Below are positions 1-7,342 of a stretch of DNA of 8,064 bases, one piece after another; position 1 is the stretch's first letter; the number at the start of each line of letters is the position of its first letter. A program made the translations under genes and the position numbers. The stretch is from an uncultured Phascolarctobacterium sp. (GTDB lineage Bacteria; Bacillota; Negativicutes; Acidaminococcales; Acidaminococcaceae). The stretch spans positions 1-8,064 of the forward strand of contig URVO01000056.1 of the NCBI GenBank assembly GCA_900551335.1, written 5' to 3'. The notes below the pieces were generated by a model. The model searched no databases. It was not told where the DNA came from and worked only from the letters and a program-made list of their open reading frames with translations.

Positions 1-464
1 CCGGTACGGTCAACAGCGGCATTATCAAGTCCGCTGTGGGCATCGGTACGCTGCTTGCCGAGGGCATTGGCGACACCATCCGCGTTTCCCTGACGGGCGA
101 CCCGGTGAACGAGGTGCGCGTAGCGTATGATATTCTGAAGGCGCTGGGCCTGCGTGAGTACGGGCCGACGCTGATTAGCTGTCCGACCTGCGGCCGCACG
201 CGCATCAGCCTGGAGAAGCTGGCGCTGGAGGTTGAAAAGCGTCTGGACGGCATCAAGGAGCCGATTACCGTCGCCGTTATGGGCTGCGTAGTCAATGGCC
301 CCGGCGAGGCTCGTGAGGCCGATGTCGGCATTGCGGGCGGTGTAGGCGAGGGACTTGTCTTCCGTAAGGGAGAAATCCTGCGCAAGGTTCCTGAGGACCA
401 GCTTGTAAGCGAGCTTTTTGCTGAAATAGATAAAATTTTACTTGAGAGGAAGGTATCCCGTTAA
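1..464 (+). CDS. ispG: 4-hydroxy-3-methylbut-2-enyl diphosphate synthase, C-terminal part (5' end outside window)
   Basis: IspG (GcpE) converts methylerythritol cyclodiphosphate to HMBPP in the MEP isoprenoid pathway, using a [4Fe-4S] cluster in the cytoplasm. The frame is open from the first base: bases 3-35 continue the protein ([11 protein letters not shown]), so the Met at 36 is internal and the gene is cut by the window edge. The C-terminal cluster-binding region is complete. Cys codons lie at 180-182 and 189-191 (motif SCPTCGRT), the third Cys at 285-287 ([10 protein letters not shown]), and the likely Glu ligand at 306-308, with the same +7 spacing from the third Cys as in E. coli (C305/E312). 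The block [20 protein letters not shown] is also highly typical of the family. The stop TAA (462-464) overlaps the proS ATG by one base, so the two genes are probably translationally coupled. Identification is essentially certain; only the N-terminal two thirds is missing. Confidence 0.97.
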   Translation, partial: GTVNSGIIKSAVGIGTLLAEGIGDTIRVSLTGDPVNEVRVAYDILKALGLREYGPTLISCPTCGRTRISLEKLALEVEKRLDGIKEPITVAVMGCVVNGPGEAREADVGIAGGVGEGLVFRKGEILRKVPEDQLVSELFAEIDKILLERKVSR

Positions 465-2173
465 TGAAAGTTTCTAAAATGTATGCACCCACCCTGCGTG
501 AGGTTCCGTCCGAGGCTGAAATCCCCAGCCATCAGCTGCTGCTGCGTGCCGGCTTTATGCGTAAATCCACCAATGGCATGTACAGCTATCTGCCGCTGGC
601 TTGGCGTGTTATTAAAAAGATTGAAAATATTATCCGCGAGGAGATGGACTTTGCAGGCTGTCAGGAAATCATGATGCCGATTCTGCAGCCGGCAGAAATC
701 TGGAAGGAAAGCGGACGTTGGGATGCTTACGGTGCAGAAATGGTACGTCTGAAGGACCGCCACGGCCATGAATACTGCCTCGGCCCTACGCATGAGGAAA
801 TGGTTACGACTCTCGTAAAGAGCGATGTACGATCCTACCGTCAGCTGCCGCTGAACCTGTATCAGATTCAGGACAAATTCCGTGACGAGCGTCGTCCGCG
901 CTTCGGCCTGATGCGCAGCCGTGACTTCATCATGAAGGACGGCTATTCCTTCGACCGTGATGAAGCAGGTCTGGATGCTTCCTACAAGTCCATGTATGAT
1001 GCTTATGACAGAATCTTTACCCGCTGCGGCCTGAACTTCCGCCCTGTTGAAGCAGACAGCGGCGCTATCGGCGGCACCGGCAGCCATGAGTTCATGGTTC
1101 TGGCAGACAGCGGCGAGGCAGAGATTACCTATTGCACAAAATGCGATTATGCTGCTGATATTGAAAAGGCAGAGCTGTATCCGCTGGAGGCTCCGGCTGA
1201 AGAAATGCAGCCGCTGACCGAGGTAGAAACTCCGCACTGCAAGACTATTGCTGACGTGTGTGCCTTCCTCAACGCTCCTGTAGAAAAATCCATTAAAGCC
1301 GTTGCATATCAATGCGAAAAAGGTCTGGTGCTGTGCTTCGTCCGTGGCGACCATGAGGTTAACGAAACGAAGGTACAAAACGCTGTCGGCGCAGTTGAGC
1401 TGGAAATGGCAGAGGCTGAGCTGTTAGCAAAGGCTGGTACCGTTGGCGGCTACATGGGCCCTGTTGGTATGGATCCTGAGAAGATTATCATCGTTTGCGA
1501 TGCAACCGTTATGAATATGCACAATGTTTGCTGCGGTGCTAACCATGAGGGCTATCACTACATCAACGCTAACCCGGGCCGTGACTTCATCCCGACCTAT
1601 GTTGCTGATATCCGCCTGATGGCAGAGGGCGATCCCTGCCCGCATTGCGGCGCTCCGATTGCTAAGGCTCGCGGCATTGAGGCAGGTCAGGTGTTCAAGC
1701 TGCACACCAAATACAGCGCTGCTATGGGCGCAACCTATTTGGACGAAAACGGCAAGGAGCAGCCGATGGTTATGGGCTGCTACGGTATCGGCGTTGGCCG
1801 TACTATGGCTGCCTGCGTTGAGCAAAGCCATGACGCTGACGGCATGATCTGGCCGGTAGCTATCGCTCCGTATGAGGTGCTCGTTGTTCCTGTAAACGTG
1901 AAGGACGAGGCTTCTCTGGCGAAGGCTGAGGAAATCTACGAAGAGCTGCACAAGGCTGGCGTAGAGGTTGTTATCGACGACCGCAAGGAACGCCCCGGCG
2001 TAAAATTCAAGGACGCTGACCTGATCGGCTATCCGCTGCGCGTTGTTGTAGGTCCGAAGACTCTGCAAAACGGCGAGCTGGAGGTTAAGGCGCGTAAGAC
2101 CGGTGAGGTTTCCATGCTGCCGTTGGATAGCGATTATATTGCGACTATTAAAGAGATGTTAAAAACCTTATAA
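464..2173 (+). CDS. proS: Prolyl-tRNA synthetase, bacterial type with editing insertion
   Basis: Charges tRNA-Pro with proline; a cytoplasmic class II aminoacyl-tRNA synthetase. The 569 residues are the usual length for the bacterial (ProS type 1) form. The start [19 protein letters not shown] aligns with family N-termini and has a GAGGAAGG ribosome binding site at 446-453, ten bases upstream. Visible landmarks: TXE loop GPTHEE at residues 107-112; motif 2 [17 protein letters not shown] at 139-155; GTGSHEF at 204-210; motif 3 [10 protein letters not shown] at 441-450; anticodon-binding domain about 470-565. Residues about 220-405 form the INS (YbaK-like) editing domain that clears Ala-tRNA-Pro, with the conserved Lys in SIKAV (K278). 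Two Cys pairs (C224/C227 and C392/C395) flank that insertion and could hold a metal. The gene overlaps ispG by one base and ends in tandem TAA stops (2171-2176). Its codons favour GCT/GCA and GTT more than polC does, as expected for a well-expressed gene. Confidence 0.98.
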   Translation: MKVSKMYAPTLREVPSEAEIPSHQLLLRAGFMRKSTNGMYSYLPLAWRVIKKIENIIREEMDFAGCQEIMMPILQPAEIWKESGRWDAYGAEMVRLKDRHGHEYCLGPTHEEMVTTLVKSDVRSYRQLPLNLYQIQDKFRDERRPRFGLMRSRDFIMKDGYSFDRDEAGLDASYKSMYDAYDRIFTRCGLNFRPVEADSGAIGGTGSHEFMVLADSGEAEITYCTKCDYAADIEKAELYPLEAPAEEMQPLTEVETPHCKTIADVCAFLNAPVEKSIKAVAYQCEKGLVLCFVRGDHEVNETKVQNAVGAVELEMAEAELLAKAGTVGGYMGPVGMDPEKIIIVCDATVMNMHNVCCGANHEGYHYINANPGRDFIPTYVADIRLMAEGDPCPHCGAPIAKARGIEAGQVFKLHTKYSAAMGATYLDENGKEQPMVMGCYGIGVGRTMAACVEQSHDADGMIWPVAIAPYEVLVVPVNVKDEASLAKAEEIYEELHKAGVEVVIDDRKERPGVKFKDADLIGYPLRVVVGPKTLQNGELEVKARKTGEVSMLPLDSDYIATIKEMLKTL

Positions 2174-2175
2174 TA

Positions 2176-2278
2176 AAAAACGATTATAAGGCGCCATTTG
2201 CTGCATTGTGGCTCCTAGGAGTACTATTTGTACGCCGTCGTCGCCACGCTTTGCATCTGGCACCTTCTAATCGTTTTT
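2176..2278 (+). terminator. Long imperfect hairpin after proS, probable terminator
   Basis: Arms at 2176-2195 and 2259-2278 pair at 18 of 20 positions. The core arms are CGATTATAAGGCGCC and GGCACCTTCTAATCG; an A-run upstream pairs with the T-run downstream (2274-2278). The enclosed 63 nt can fold further: GTGGC pairs with GCCAC, and there are a CTCCTAGGAG palindrome and a GTAC-TATTT-GTAC hairpin. Because the A- and T-runs flank the stem, it could stop transcription in either direction. The loop is longer than in a standard intrinsic terminator, so the terminator role is inferred. It leaves only about 26 bases before the next start codon. I see no good promoter in this spacer. Confidence 0.65.
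2237..2261 (+). repeat. Copy 1 of a shared 25-nt intergenic core
   Basis: This segment begins GTCGTCGC and ends TGCATCTGGC. It matches bases 3063-3087 at 20 of 25 positions with no gap. Four of the five differences are transitions, which keep purine or pyrimidine class. It forms the 3' part of the loop and runs into the closing arm of the hairpin after proS. It may mark a dispersed intergenic repeat or a conserved RNA fold. With only two copies in view this remains an inference. Confidence 0.5.
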
Positions 2279-2290
2279 GGTAAATTCGTT

Positions 2291-2297
2291 GAGGTGA
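2291..2297 (+). promoter_or_regulatory. Ribosome binding site supporting the TTG start of the MgtC-family gene
   Basis: GAGGTGA lies seven bases before TTG at 2305-2307 and is the best Shine-Dalgarno match in the area. A weaker alternative, AAGGA at 2341-2345, precedes an in-frame ATG at 2353 and would remove 16 residues. The first is preferred because its match is better. Confidence 0.7.
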
Positions 2298-2304
2298 TAA
2301 TAAG

Positions 2305-3039
2305 TTGGAGCTCTTAGACAATCTTTCATGGCTTCATAGCAAGGAAGCCTCTATGATCCTTCGGCTTGTTGTTGCTGCAATTCTCGGCGGTATTGTTGGT
2401 ATAGAGAGAGGCAGCGGCGACAGACCTGCCGGACTGCGCACGCATATTCTTGTCTGCGTTGGTTCGACACTCTTTATGCTGGTGTCTCTCTATGGCTTTG
2501 ATGATGTGAATCCTCTGCCGACGCACGTAGAGGAGGACATCGGCCAGCGTCGTGACTCGGCGCGTATTGCGGCGCAGGTGGTCAGCGGCATCGGCTTTCT
2601 TGGTGCAGGCACGATTCTGCATGAGGGCCTCACGATTCGCGGCCTGACGACTGCTGCCAGCCTGTGGATGGTTTCGGCCATCGGTCTGGCTGTGGGCAGC
2701 GGTATGTATTTTTTGAGCGGCGTGGCTACGCTGCTGACGATGATTACGCTGGTGAGCCTGCATACGTGGGAGAAGCGCTATGCTGTCAACAGCCGCAGCG
2801 ACCGCCGCTTTGTGCGCGTCATTACGACCAACCGTCCGAACGCTATTACTGATGTTACCGGCTATCTGTCAACGAACGGTATGCAGGTAAAGTCGCTGAA
2901 CGTCAAGAAGGATAAGCAGAAGGACAGGCTTGTCATCGAGCTGTTCCTCAAGACGAGCAAAAACGGCGTAGATGGCGCTGATGTCAGCAAGGGACTGCAG
3001 GAGATTGACGGCGTTATTGGCGTTGAGAACATGAAATAA
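2305..3039 (+). CDS. MgtC/SapB-family membrane protein with C-terminal ACT-like domain
   Basis: The 244-residue protein starts at TTG. Hydrophobic segments lie at about residues 17-35, 46-64, 88-106, 113-132 and 136-152, giving four or five membrane helices. The family signature is clear: GGIVGIERGSGDRPAGLRTH at 28-47, then DSARIAAQVVSGIGFLGAGT at 84-103 and IRGLTTAASLWMVSAIGLAVG at about 111-131. Residues about 165-244 form a soluble domain of the ACT-like kind found in longer family members. MgtC of Salmonella supports growth at low magnesium and survival in macrophages and is thought to restrain the F-type ATP synthase. Most members in free-living or commensal bacteria are uncharacterised, so no specific role is claimed. 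The gene sits between two hairpins, apart from the proS and polC transcripts, and has no clear promoter of its own. It probably depends on read-through or on an unrecognised promoter. An alternative start is ATG at 2353. Confidence 0.93.
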   Translation: MELLDNLSWLHSKEASMILRLVVAAILGGIVGIERGSGDRPAGLRTHILVCVGSTLFMLVSLYGFDDVNPLPTHVEEDIGQRRDSARIAAQVVSGIGFLGAGTILHEGLTIRGLTTAASLWMVSAIGLAVGSGMYFLSGVATLLTMITLVSLHTWEKRYAVNSRSDRRFVRVITTNRPNAITDVTGYLSTNGMQVKSLNVKKDKQKDRLVIELFLKTSKNGVDGADVSKGLQEIDGVIGVENMK

Positions 3040-3044
3040 GCTGC

Positions 3045-3106
3045 GACCATCCGGTGCGTGTTGTCGTCGCTGCACTGTGCATCCGGCGTCTGCCGGGTGG
3101 TCTTTT
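3045..3106 (+). terminator. Hairpin with T-run after the MgtC-family gene
   Basis: Arms GACCATCCGG (3045-3054) and CCGGGTGGTC (3093-3102) pair over ten positions, nine Watson-Crick and one G-U, followed directly by TTTT (3103-3106). It begins six bases after the stop codon. An alternative smaller hairpin CCGGC-GTCT-GCCGG (3083-3096) competes with the outer stem. The 38-nt loop contains the 25-nt core shared with the hairpin after proS. The probable role is termination of the mgtC transcript, or attenuation before polC. Confidence 0.7.
3063..3087 (+). repeat. Copy 2 of a shared 25-nt intergenic core
   Basis: This segment begins GTCGTCGC and ends TGCATCCGGC, and is identical to 2237-2261 at 20 of 25 positions. 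It again lies in the 3' half of a hairpin placed just after a gene. The outer stems of the two hairpins differ in sequence, so the similarity is not explained by a simple recent duplication of the whole spacer. Confidence 0.5.
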
Positions 3107-3111
3107 ATAAT
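3106..3111 (+). promoter_or_regulatory. Possible -10 element for polC
   Basis: TATAAT matches the -10 consensus exactly. It overlaps the end of the T-run of the preceding hairpin and lies 20 bases before the polC ATG. A start site near 3118 would give a leader of about 14 nt that still contains the ribosome binding site. No recognisable -35 hexamer lies 16-18 bases upstream, because that stretch is the GC-rich hairpin arm. It could therefore be chance in an AT-rich gap. Confidence 0.3.
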
Positions 3112-3119
3112 TATGGTTG

Positions 3120-3125
3120 AAAGGA
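3120..3125 (+). promoter_or_regulatory. Ribosome binding site fixing the polC start at 3132
   Basis: AAAGGA ends six bases before ATG at 3132. An in-frame TTG at 3117 would add only five residues. It overlaps this site and has no Shine-Dalgarno match of its own, so the ATG is chosen. Confidence 0.75.
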
Positions 3126-3131
3126 ATTGAA

Positions 3132-6100
3132 ATGCAAAAGAAATATTGTTTGATTCCTGACGAAGAGAAATTTTTTGGCTTTCTGGCATCATTATCCGTT
3201 TTTACAAAGGTGGAGCTGATGCAGCTGAGGCTTATGCATATTAATCAAATCTGCGTTGATGAGCAGGCCTGCGAGTGGGAGATTCATTTCACCTGCGCCG
3301 CCCATCTTACGGAGGGCTTGATTCAGGCGACGGCAAAGCAGCTTGCCGCCGCTTTTTCTTTGCAGCGTGTGGATATGCTTTGCGACGGCGACGGCCTGAA
3401 ATGCGAGCTGCCGCGCCGCACGCCGCAGCCGGAGGTGGAAATCACCGAATGTACAGGCGAGCCTGTGGCGGAGGATATTCCACTGCCGCCGGAGGAAGCC
3501 GCGCCTGTGGAAATCGGCGCGACGGAGGCACCGCTGCCGCCGTGCGAGCCTGAACCTGAGCCTTACGACGCTGCCTATGAGGAGGCTTATAACGCTCTGT
3601 ATGGCGCGAAGAAGGACGACGGCCTGCTCTGGGGCAGAAAAATCAAGGGCACACCGCGTAAGATGGAGACGATTATCGAGGAGGAGAACCGCGTCGTCGT
3701 TGAGGGTACGTTTGTGAAATCACTCGATAAGGACAGCAATTTGCAGACCTTCAACGAGAAGGAGCTGCGTACCGGTGATATTATTCTGTCGTTCAATGTG
3801 GTCGATGAAACGGGCGGCCTATGCATCAGTCTGCGCTTCCGCAAGAGTGAGCAGAGCGACGCACGTAAGGAGTGCAACGAGTTCAAGAATCTGCTCAAGC
3901 CGGGAATGCAGCTGCGCCTGCAGGGCAACGTGGCGCCGGACAGATATAACTTCGATGCGATGACGATGATGCGCGTGCTGGGCATCGAGCGCCTGCCGGA
4001 TAAGGAGGTGCGTATGGATAATGCGCCCGAGAAGCGCGTAGAGCTGCACTGCCATACGAAGATGAGCAAAATGGACGCGCTCACGCCGATGGAGGACCTG
4101 GTGAAGCAGGCGATTCGCTGGGGACATAAGGCGCTGGCGATTACCGACCACGGTGTCGTGCAGGCCTTCCCGTTCTGCTACGATGCGGCGGAGGGCAGCG
4201 ACCTCAAGCTGATTTTCGGTATGGAGGGCTATCTGATTACCGACCGCAACCTCAAGGGCGAGGACCTAGATACGGAGCCTCTTGATTCTGTTAAAAAGAC
4301 AAGGGCGCCGAAAATCGCCAGCAACCATATCATTTTTCTGGCGAAGAACGAAACAGGTCTGCGTAACCTCTATAAGCTCGTCAGCATCAGCCATCTGCGC
4401 TATCTCAACAAGCGTCCGCTGCTGCCGCGTGCGGTTATCGAGGAATACCGCGAGGGCCTGATTATCGGCTCGGCGTGCGAGGCGGGCGAGCTGTACCGCG
4501 CTGTGCGCAACGGCATGAGCGATGCGCATCTGGAGGAAATCGCTAGCTTCTATGATTATCTGGAGATTCAGCCGACAGGCAACAACGCCTTCCTCGTGCG
4601 CGAGAATATGTGTACCGAGGAGGATTTGCGTGCGCATAACCGCAAGATTTATGAGCTGGGCAAAAAGCTGGGCAAGCTTGTCGTAGCGACCTGCGACGTG
4701 CATTTCCTGAATCCTGAGGATGCACAGTTGCGTGCAATTTTGCAGGCCGGCCAAAAATATAAGGACGCTGATATGCAGCCGCCGCTGTATCTGCATACGA
4801 CAGAGGAAATGCTCGAGGAGTTCTCTTATCTGGGCAAGGAGGCGGCCTATGAGGTCGTGGTTACGAATACGAACAAGATCAGCGAGATAGTGGAGCGCTT
4901 CAAGCCTGTGCCTGACCGTGACCAGCTGTATTCGCCGTTCATCCCCGGTGCGGAGGAGGCGGTGCGCGACCTTTCCTATGCCAAGGCTCATGCCTGGTAT
5001 GGCGATAAACTGCCGCAGCTTGTCGAGGACCGTTTGAAGATGGAGCTGGACGCGATTATCGGCCACGGCTTCTCCGTTTTGTATTATATTGCGCATAAGC
5101 TCGTTAAGCACTCGATTGACCGCGGCTATCTCGTTGGCTCGCGTGGCAGCGTCGGCTCGTCCTTCGTAGCGACGATGCTCGACATCACCGAGGTTAACGC
5201 GCTGAAACCGCACTATCGCTGTCCGCATTGCCGTCACAGCGAGTTCTTCCTGAACAATGAGGTGGACAGCGGCTTCGACCTGCCACCGAAGGAATGTCCG
5301 GAATGCGGTACGCGGATGCTGCGCGACGGCCATGATATTCCGTTCGCGGTCTTTCTTGGCTTCCATGGCGACAAGGTTCCTGATATCGACCTGAACTTCT
5401 CCGGCGGTATTGACCCCGATGATCCGTCGGCTATGTCCGACCAGAGCGTCGCGCATAAGTATACCGAGGAGCTTTTTGGCCGCGACAACGTGTGCCGTGC
5501 AGGTACGATTGCCACGATTGCGAACAAGACAGCCGTTGGCTATATCCGTAAGTATTACGAGGAAAAGGGCATTGCCGTGCATCCGGCGAAGGTTGCTTCG
5601 CTCGTGAGCGGTCTGGCAGGCGTCAAGCGCACGACAGGCCAGCATCCCGGCGGCATCATGGTTGTGCCGCGTAATATGGATATTCACTATATCACGCCGA
5701 TGAACCGTCCTGCGGATGACAAGACGAGCGAAACTGTCACGACACACTATGATTATCACAGCATCAACGACCGTCTGGTTAAGCTGGATATTCTTGGCCA
5801 CGATGATCCGATGGTTTTGAAGATGCTGGAAAAATATCTGCAGGAGGATGTGGATCCGAACTTTGATCCCAAAAGCATTCCTGTCGGTGATGAGGAAACG
5901 ATGCGTATCTTCCAGAACACCACGTCGCTCGGCGTAACGCCGGAGCAGATTGGCAGCGAGGTCGGCACCTTCGGCATTCCGGAGTGCGGCACGAAGTTCG
6001 TGCGTCAGATGATCAGCGACGTACAGCCGAAGCGCTTCAGCGAGGTTGTGCGTGTATCCGGCTATTCGCATGGTACGGACGTATGGCTGAACAATGCGCA

Positions 6101-6863
6101 GGATCTCATCAAGGAGGGCAAGCCTGTTGCCGAAACGATTTCTACGCGTGACGACATCATGACGCATCTGATTTCCAAGGGCGTAGATCCGAGCCTGGCC
6201 TTCAAGACGATGGAGCACGTGCGTAAGGGCAAGGCGGCGAAGAAGGGCCTGGAGCCTGCGATGCTAGAGGCGATGCAGAAGGCGCAGATTCCGGACTGGT
6301 ATATCAAGTCCTGCGAGAAGGTGCAGTACCTTTTCCCGAAGGCGCACGCCGTGGCCTATGTACTCATGGCCTACCGCATTGCCTATTGCAAGGTGCATTA
6401 TCCGAGGGAATTCTATGCGGCCTACTTCACCGTGCGTGCGAAGGATTTCAACTACGCCGAGGTAGCGCACGGCCTGCATTATATCAAGGACTTCATCAAG
6501 AAGGTTTATCAGCCGACGTATAAGGCGACCGATGTGGAGAAGAGCACAGTGACCTATCTGGAGCTGGCGAATGAAATGCTGGAGCGTGGCTTGAAATTCG
6601 ACAGGATGGATTTGTACGAGTCCGACGCGATTAAGTTCAAGGTAACGGAGAACGGCCTGCGTCCGCCGCTGGCCTCGCTGAAGGGCGTAGGCGAGAGTGC
6701 GGCGAAGAGCATAGCCGCGGCGCGTGACAAGAACCTGCCGTTTATCTCGCAGGAGGATTTGCGTCAGCGTGCAGGCATTGGCCGCAGCGTTATCGAGGCG
6801 CTGGCGAATATCGGCGCGCTGGGCGATCTGCCGGAGACGAACCAGATTGATTTGTTTGGCTAA
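3132..6863 (+). CDS. polC: DNA polymerase III alpha subunit, PolC type, without the internal exonuclease domain
   Basis: PolC is the main replicative DNA polymerase of Bacillota. Domains (from ATG 3132, 1243 residues): N-terminal region 1-90; acidic Pro/Glu-rich linker about 95-145; OB fold about 185-290; PHP about 300-530; polymerase core about 560-1090 with SRGSVGSS (670-677), a four-Cys zinc site (C697, C700, C722, C725), catalytic Asp pair in VPDIDLNFSG (D751, D753), GVKRTTGQHPGG (830-841) and probable third Asp in KLDILGHDD (D886); C-terminal clamp-binding QIDLF at 1238-1242. Bacillus PolC is about 1437 residues and carries a DnaQ-like exonuclease inside PHP. Here GMEGYL (363-368) is joined to NHIIFLAKN (398-406) by about 30 residues, so the exonuclease is absent with no frameshift. 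PHP ligand positions H306, H308, D315, H340, E365, H399, C449, D522 and H524 all appear filled. The family call is certain. The DUF3783 gene follows after 15 bases. Confidence 0.98.
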   Translation: MQKKYCLIPDEEKFFGFLASLSVFTKVELMQLRLMHINQICVDEQACEWEIHFTCAAHLTEGLIQATAKQLAAAFSLQRVDMLCDGDGLKCELPRRTPQPEVEITECTGEPVAEDIPLPPEEAAPVEIGATEAPLPPCEPEPEPYDAAYEEAYNALYGAKKDDGLLWGRKIKGTPRKMETIIEEENRVVVEGTFVKSLDKDSNLQTFNEKELRTGDIILSFNVVDETGGLCISLRFRKSEQSDARKECNEFKNLLKPGMQLRLQGNVAPDRYNFDAMTMMRVLGIERLPDKEVRMDNAPEKRVELHCHTKMSKMDALTPMEDLVKQAIRWGHKALAITDHGVVQAFPFCYDAAEGSDLKLIFGMEGYLITDRNLKGEDLDTEPLDSVKKTRAPKIASNHIIFLAKNETGLRNLYKLVSISHLRYLNKRPLLPRAVIEEYREGLIIGSACEAGELYRAVRNGMSDAHLEEIASFYDYLEIQPTGNNAFLVRENMCTEEDLRAHNRKIYELGKKLGKLVVATCDVHFLNPEDAQLRAILQAGQKYKDADMQPPLYLHTTEEMLEEFSYLGKEAAYEVVVTNTNKISEIVERFKPVPDRDQLYSPFIPGAEEAVRDLSYAKAHAWYGDKLPQLVEDRLKMELDAIIGHGFSVLYYIAHKLVKHSIDRGYLVGSRGSVGSSFVATMLDITEVNALKPHYRCPHCRHSEFFLNNEVDSGFDLPPKECPECGTRMLRDGHDIPFAVFLGFHGDKVPDIDLNFSGGIDPDDPSAMSDQSVAHKYTEELFGRDNVCRAGTIATIANKTAVGYIRKYYEEKGIAVHPAKVASLVSGLAGVKRTTGQHPGGIMVVPRNMDIHYITPMNRPADDKTSETVTTHYDYHSINDRLVKLDILGHDDPMVLKMLEKYLQEDVDPNFDPKSIPVGDEETMRIFQNTTSLGVTPEQIGSEVGTFGIPECGTKFVRQMISDVQPKRFSEVVRVSGYSHGTDVWLNNAQDLIKEGKPVAETISTRDDIMTHLISKGVDPSLAFKTMEHVRKGKAAKKGLEPAMLEAMQKAQIPDWYIKSCEKVQYLFPKAHAVAYVLMAYRIAYCKVHYPREFYAAYFTVRAKDFNYAEVAHGLHYIKDFIKKVYQPTYKATDVEKSTVTYLELANEMLERGLKFDRMDLYESDAIKFKVTENGLRPPLASLKGVGESAAKSIAAARDKNLPFISQEDLRQRAGIGRSVIEALANIGALGDLPETNQIDLFG

Positions 6864-6878
6864 GAGGAGGGGCAGCCT

Positions 6879-7259
6879 ATGAATAAAATGATTCTTGCTT
6901 ATAATTTTACGCCGGAGCGTCTGGCGGCGCTCAAGCTCTTGTGCATGATGCTACGCGTACAGCTCAAGCCTGTAGAGCGCACGCAGCTTTTGCAGCCGGT
7001 GGGCAGTCTGGCAGGCGTGCCGGGCGTGGCGCCGGTGCAGGAGGCATATACCGGTGCGGAGGCGACGCAGGAGCTGCTCTTGATGTGCGGCTTTCAGCGC
7101 AGCGACCTTGACAGGCTGCTCGCAGGCATCCGCAAGAGCAAGCTGCAGAGCGTGAAGCTGAAGGCAATGCTGACGCCGACGAATGCGCAGTGGAGCGGAT
7201 TGGAGCTTTTGCGAGAGCTTGAGCAGGAGCATGAGTATATGACGGGTAAGAACAAGTAA
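6879..7259 (+). CDS. DUF3783-family protein of unknown function
   Basis: A 126-residue, probably cytoplasmic protein with no signal peptide or membrane segment. The C-terminal part has the hallmark of DUF3783: VKLKAMLTPTNAQW at residues 92-105, followed by a charged helix LELLRELEQEHEYM at 108-121. The N-terminal half (MILAYNFTPERLAALKLLCM, residues 4-23) and a Gly/Pro-rich QPVGSLAGVPG turn (39-49) also fit my memory of small family members. The start is supported by GAGGAGG at 6864-6870, eight bases before the ATG. The gene begins 15 bases after the polC stop with no terminator between, so the two are probably co-transcribed. No function is known to me; a link to replication would rest on position alone. 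Codon use is GC-rich, like polC. Confidence 0.85.
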   Translation: MNKMILAYNFTPERLAALKLLCMMLRVQLKPVERTQLLQPVGSLAGVPGVAPVQEAYTGAEATQELLLMCGFQRSDLDRLLAGIRKSKLQSVKLKAMLTPTNAQWSGLELLRELEQEHEYMTGKNK

Positions 7260-7264
7260 TAAAT

Positions 7265-7294
7265 GTGGTATTTTCAGCAATTTTTTGCTATAAT
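7265..7294 (+). promoter_or_regulatory. Extended -10 promoter for yajQ
   Basis: TGCTATAAT (7286-7294) is a consensus -10 hexamer with the upstream TGN extension. No strong -35 is seen; GTGGTA at 7265-7270 is the nearest candidate, with an 18-base spacer. Transcription would start near 7301, giving a leader of about 42 nt with AGGAGG at 7329-7334. The -10 overlaps a small AT-rich hairpin, AGCAA-TTTT-TTGCT (7276-7289). GCTATA occurs twice (7287-7292 and 7302-7307), 15 bases apart. Confidence 0.7.
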
Positions 7295-7342
7295 ATATTT
7301 AGCTATAGACTTTTTTAGTAATATTATCAGGAGGATTAGAAC

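Noticed and set aside
441..466. T-box or other tRNA-sensing leader before proS
   Set aside because: proS overlaps the ispG stop codon by one base, so there is no untranslated leader in which a T-box could lie.
461..2068. Open frames of about 305 and 214 codons on the - strand across proS
   Set aside because: Both are antisense to strongly conserved prolyl-tRNA synthetase motifs and have no family resemblance; they are shadows of proS.
3117..3131. TTG start adding five residues to PolC
   Set aside because: It has no Shine-Dalgarno match, and the AAAGGA site that overlaps it serves the ATG at 3132.
4266..6218. Long open frame of about 650 codons on the - strand inside polC
   Set aside because: It lies wholly antisense to conserved PolC sequence, including catalytic motifs. 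Its translation is rich in Arg, His, Leu and Ile with no recognisable domain, as expected from the complement of GC-rich codons.
7257..7342. Terminator or riboswitch between the DUF3783 gene and yajQ
   Set aside because: The only stem (AGCAA/TTGCT, 7276-7289) is short, AT-rich and overlaps the -10 element; the spacer is too small for a known riboswitch.
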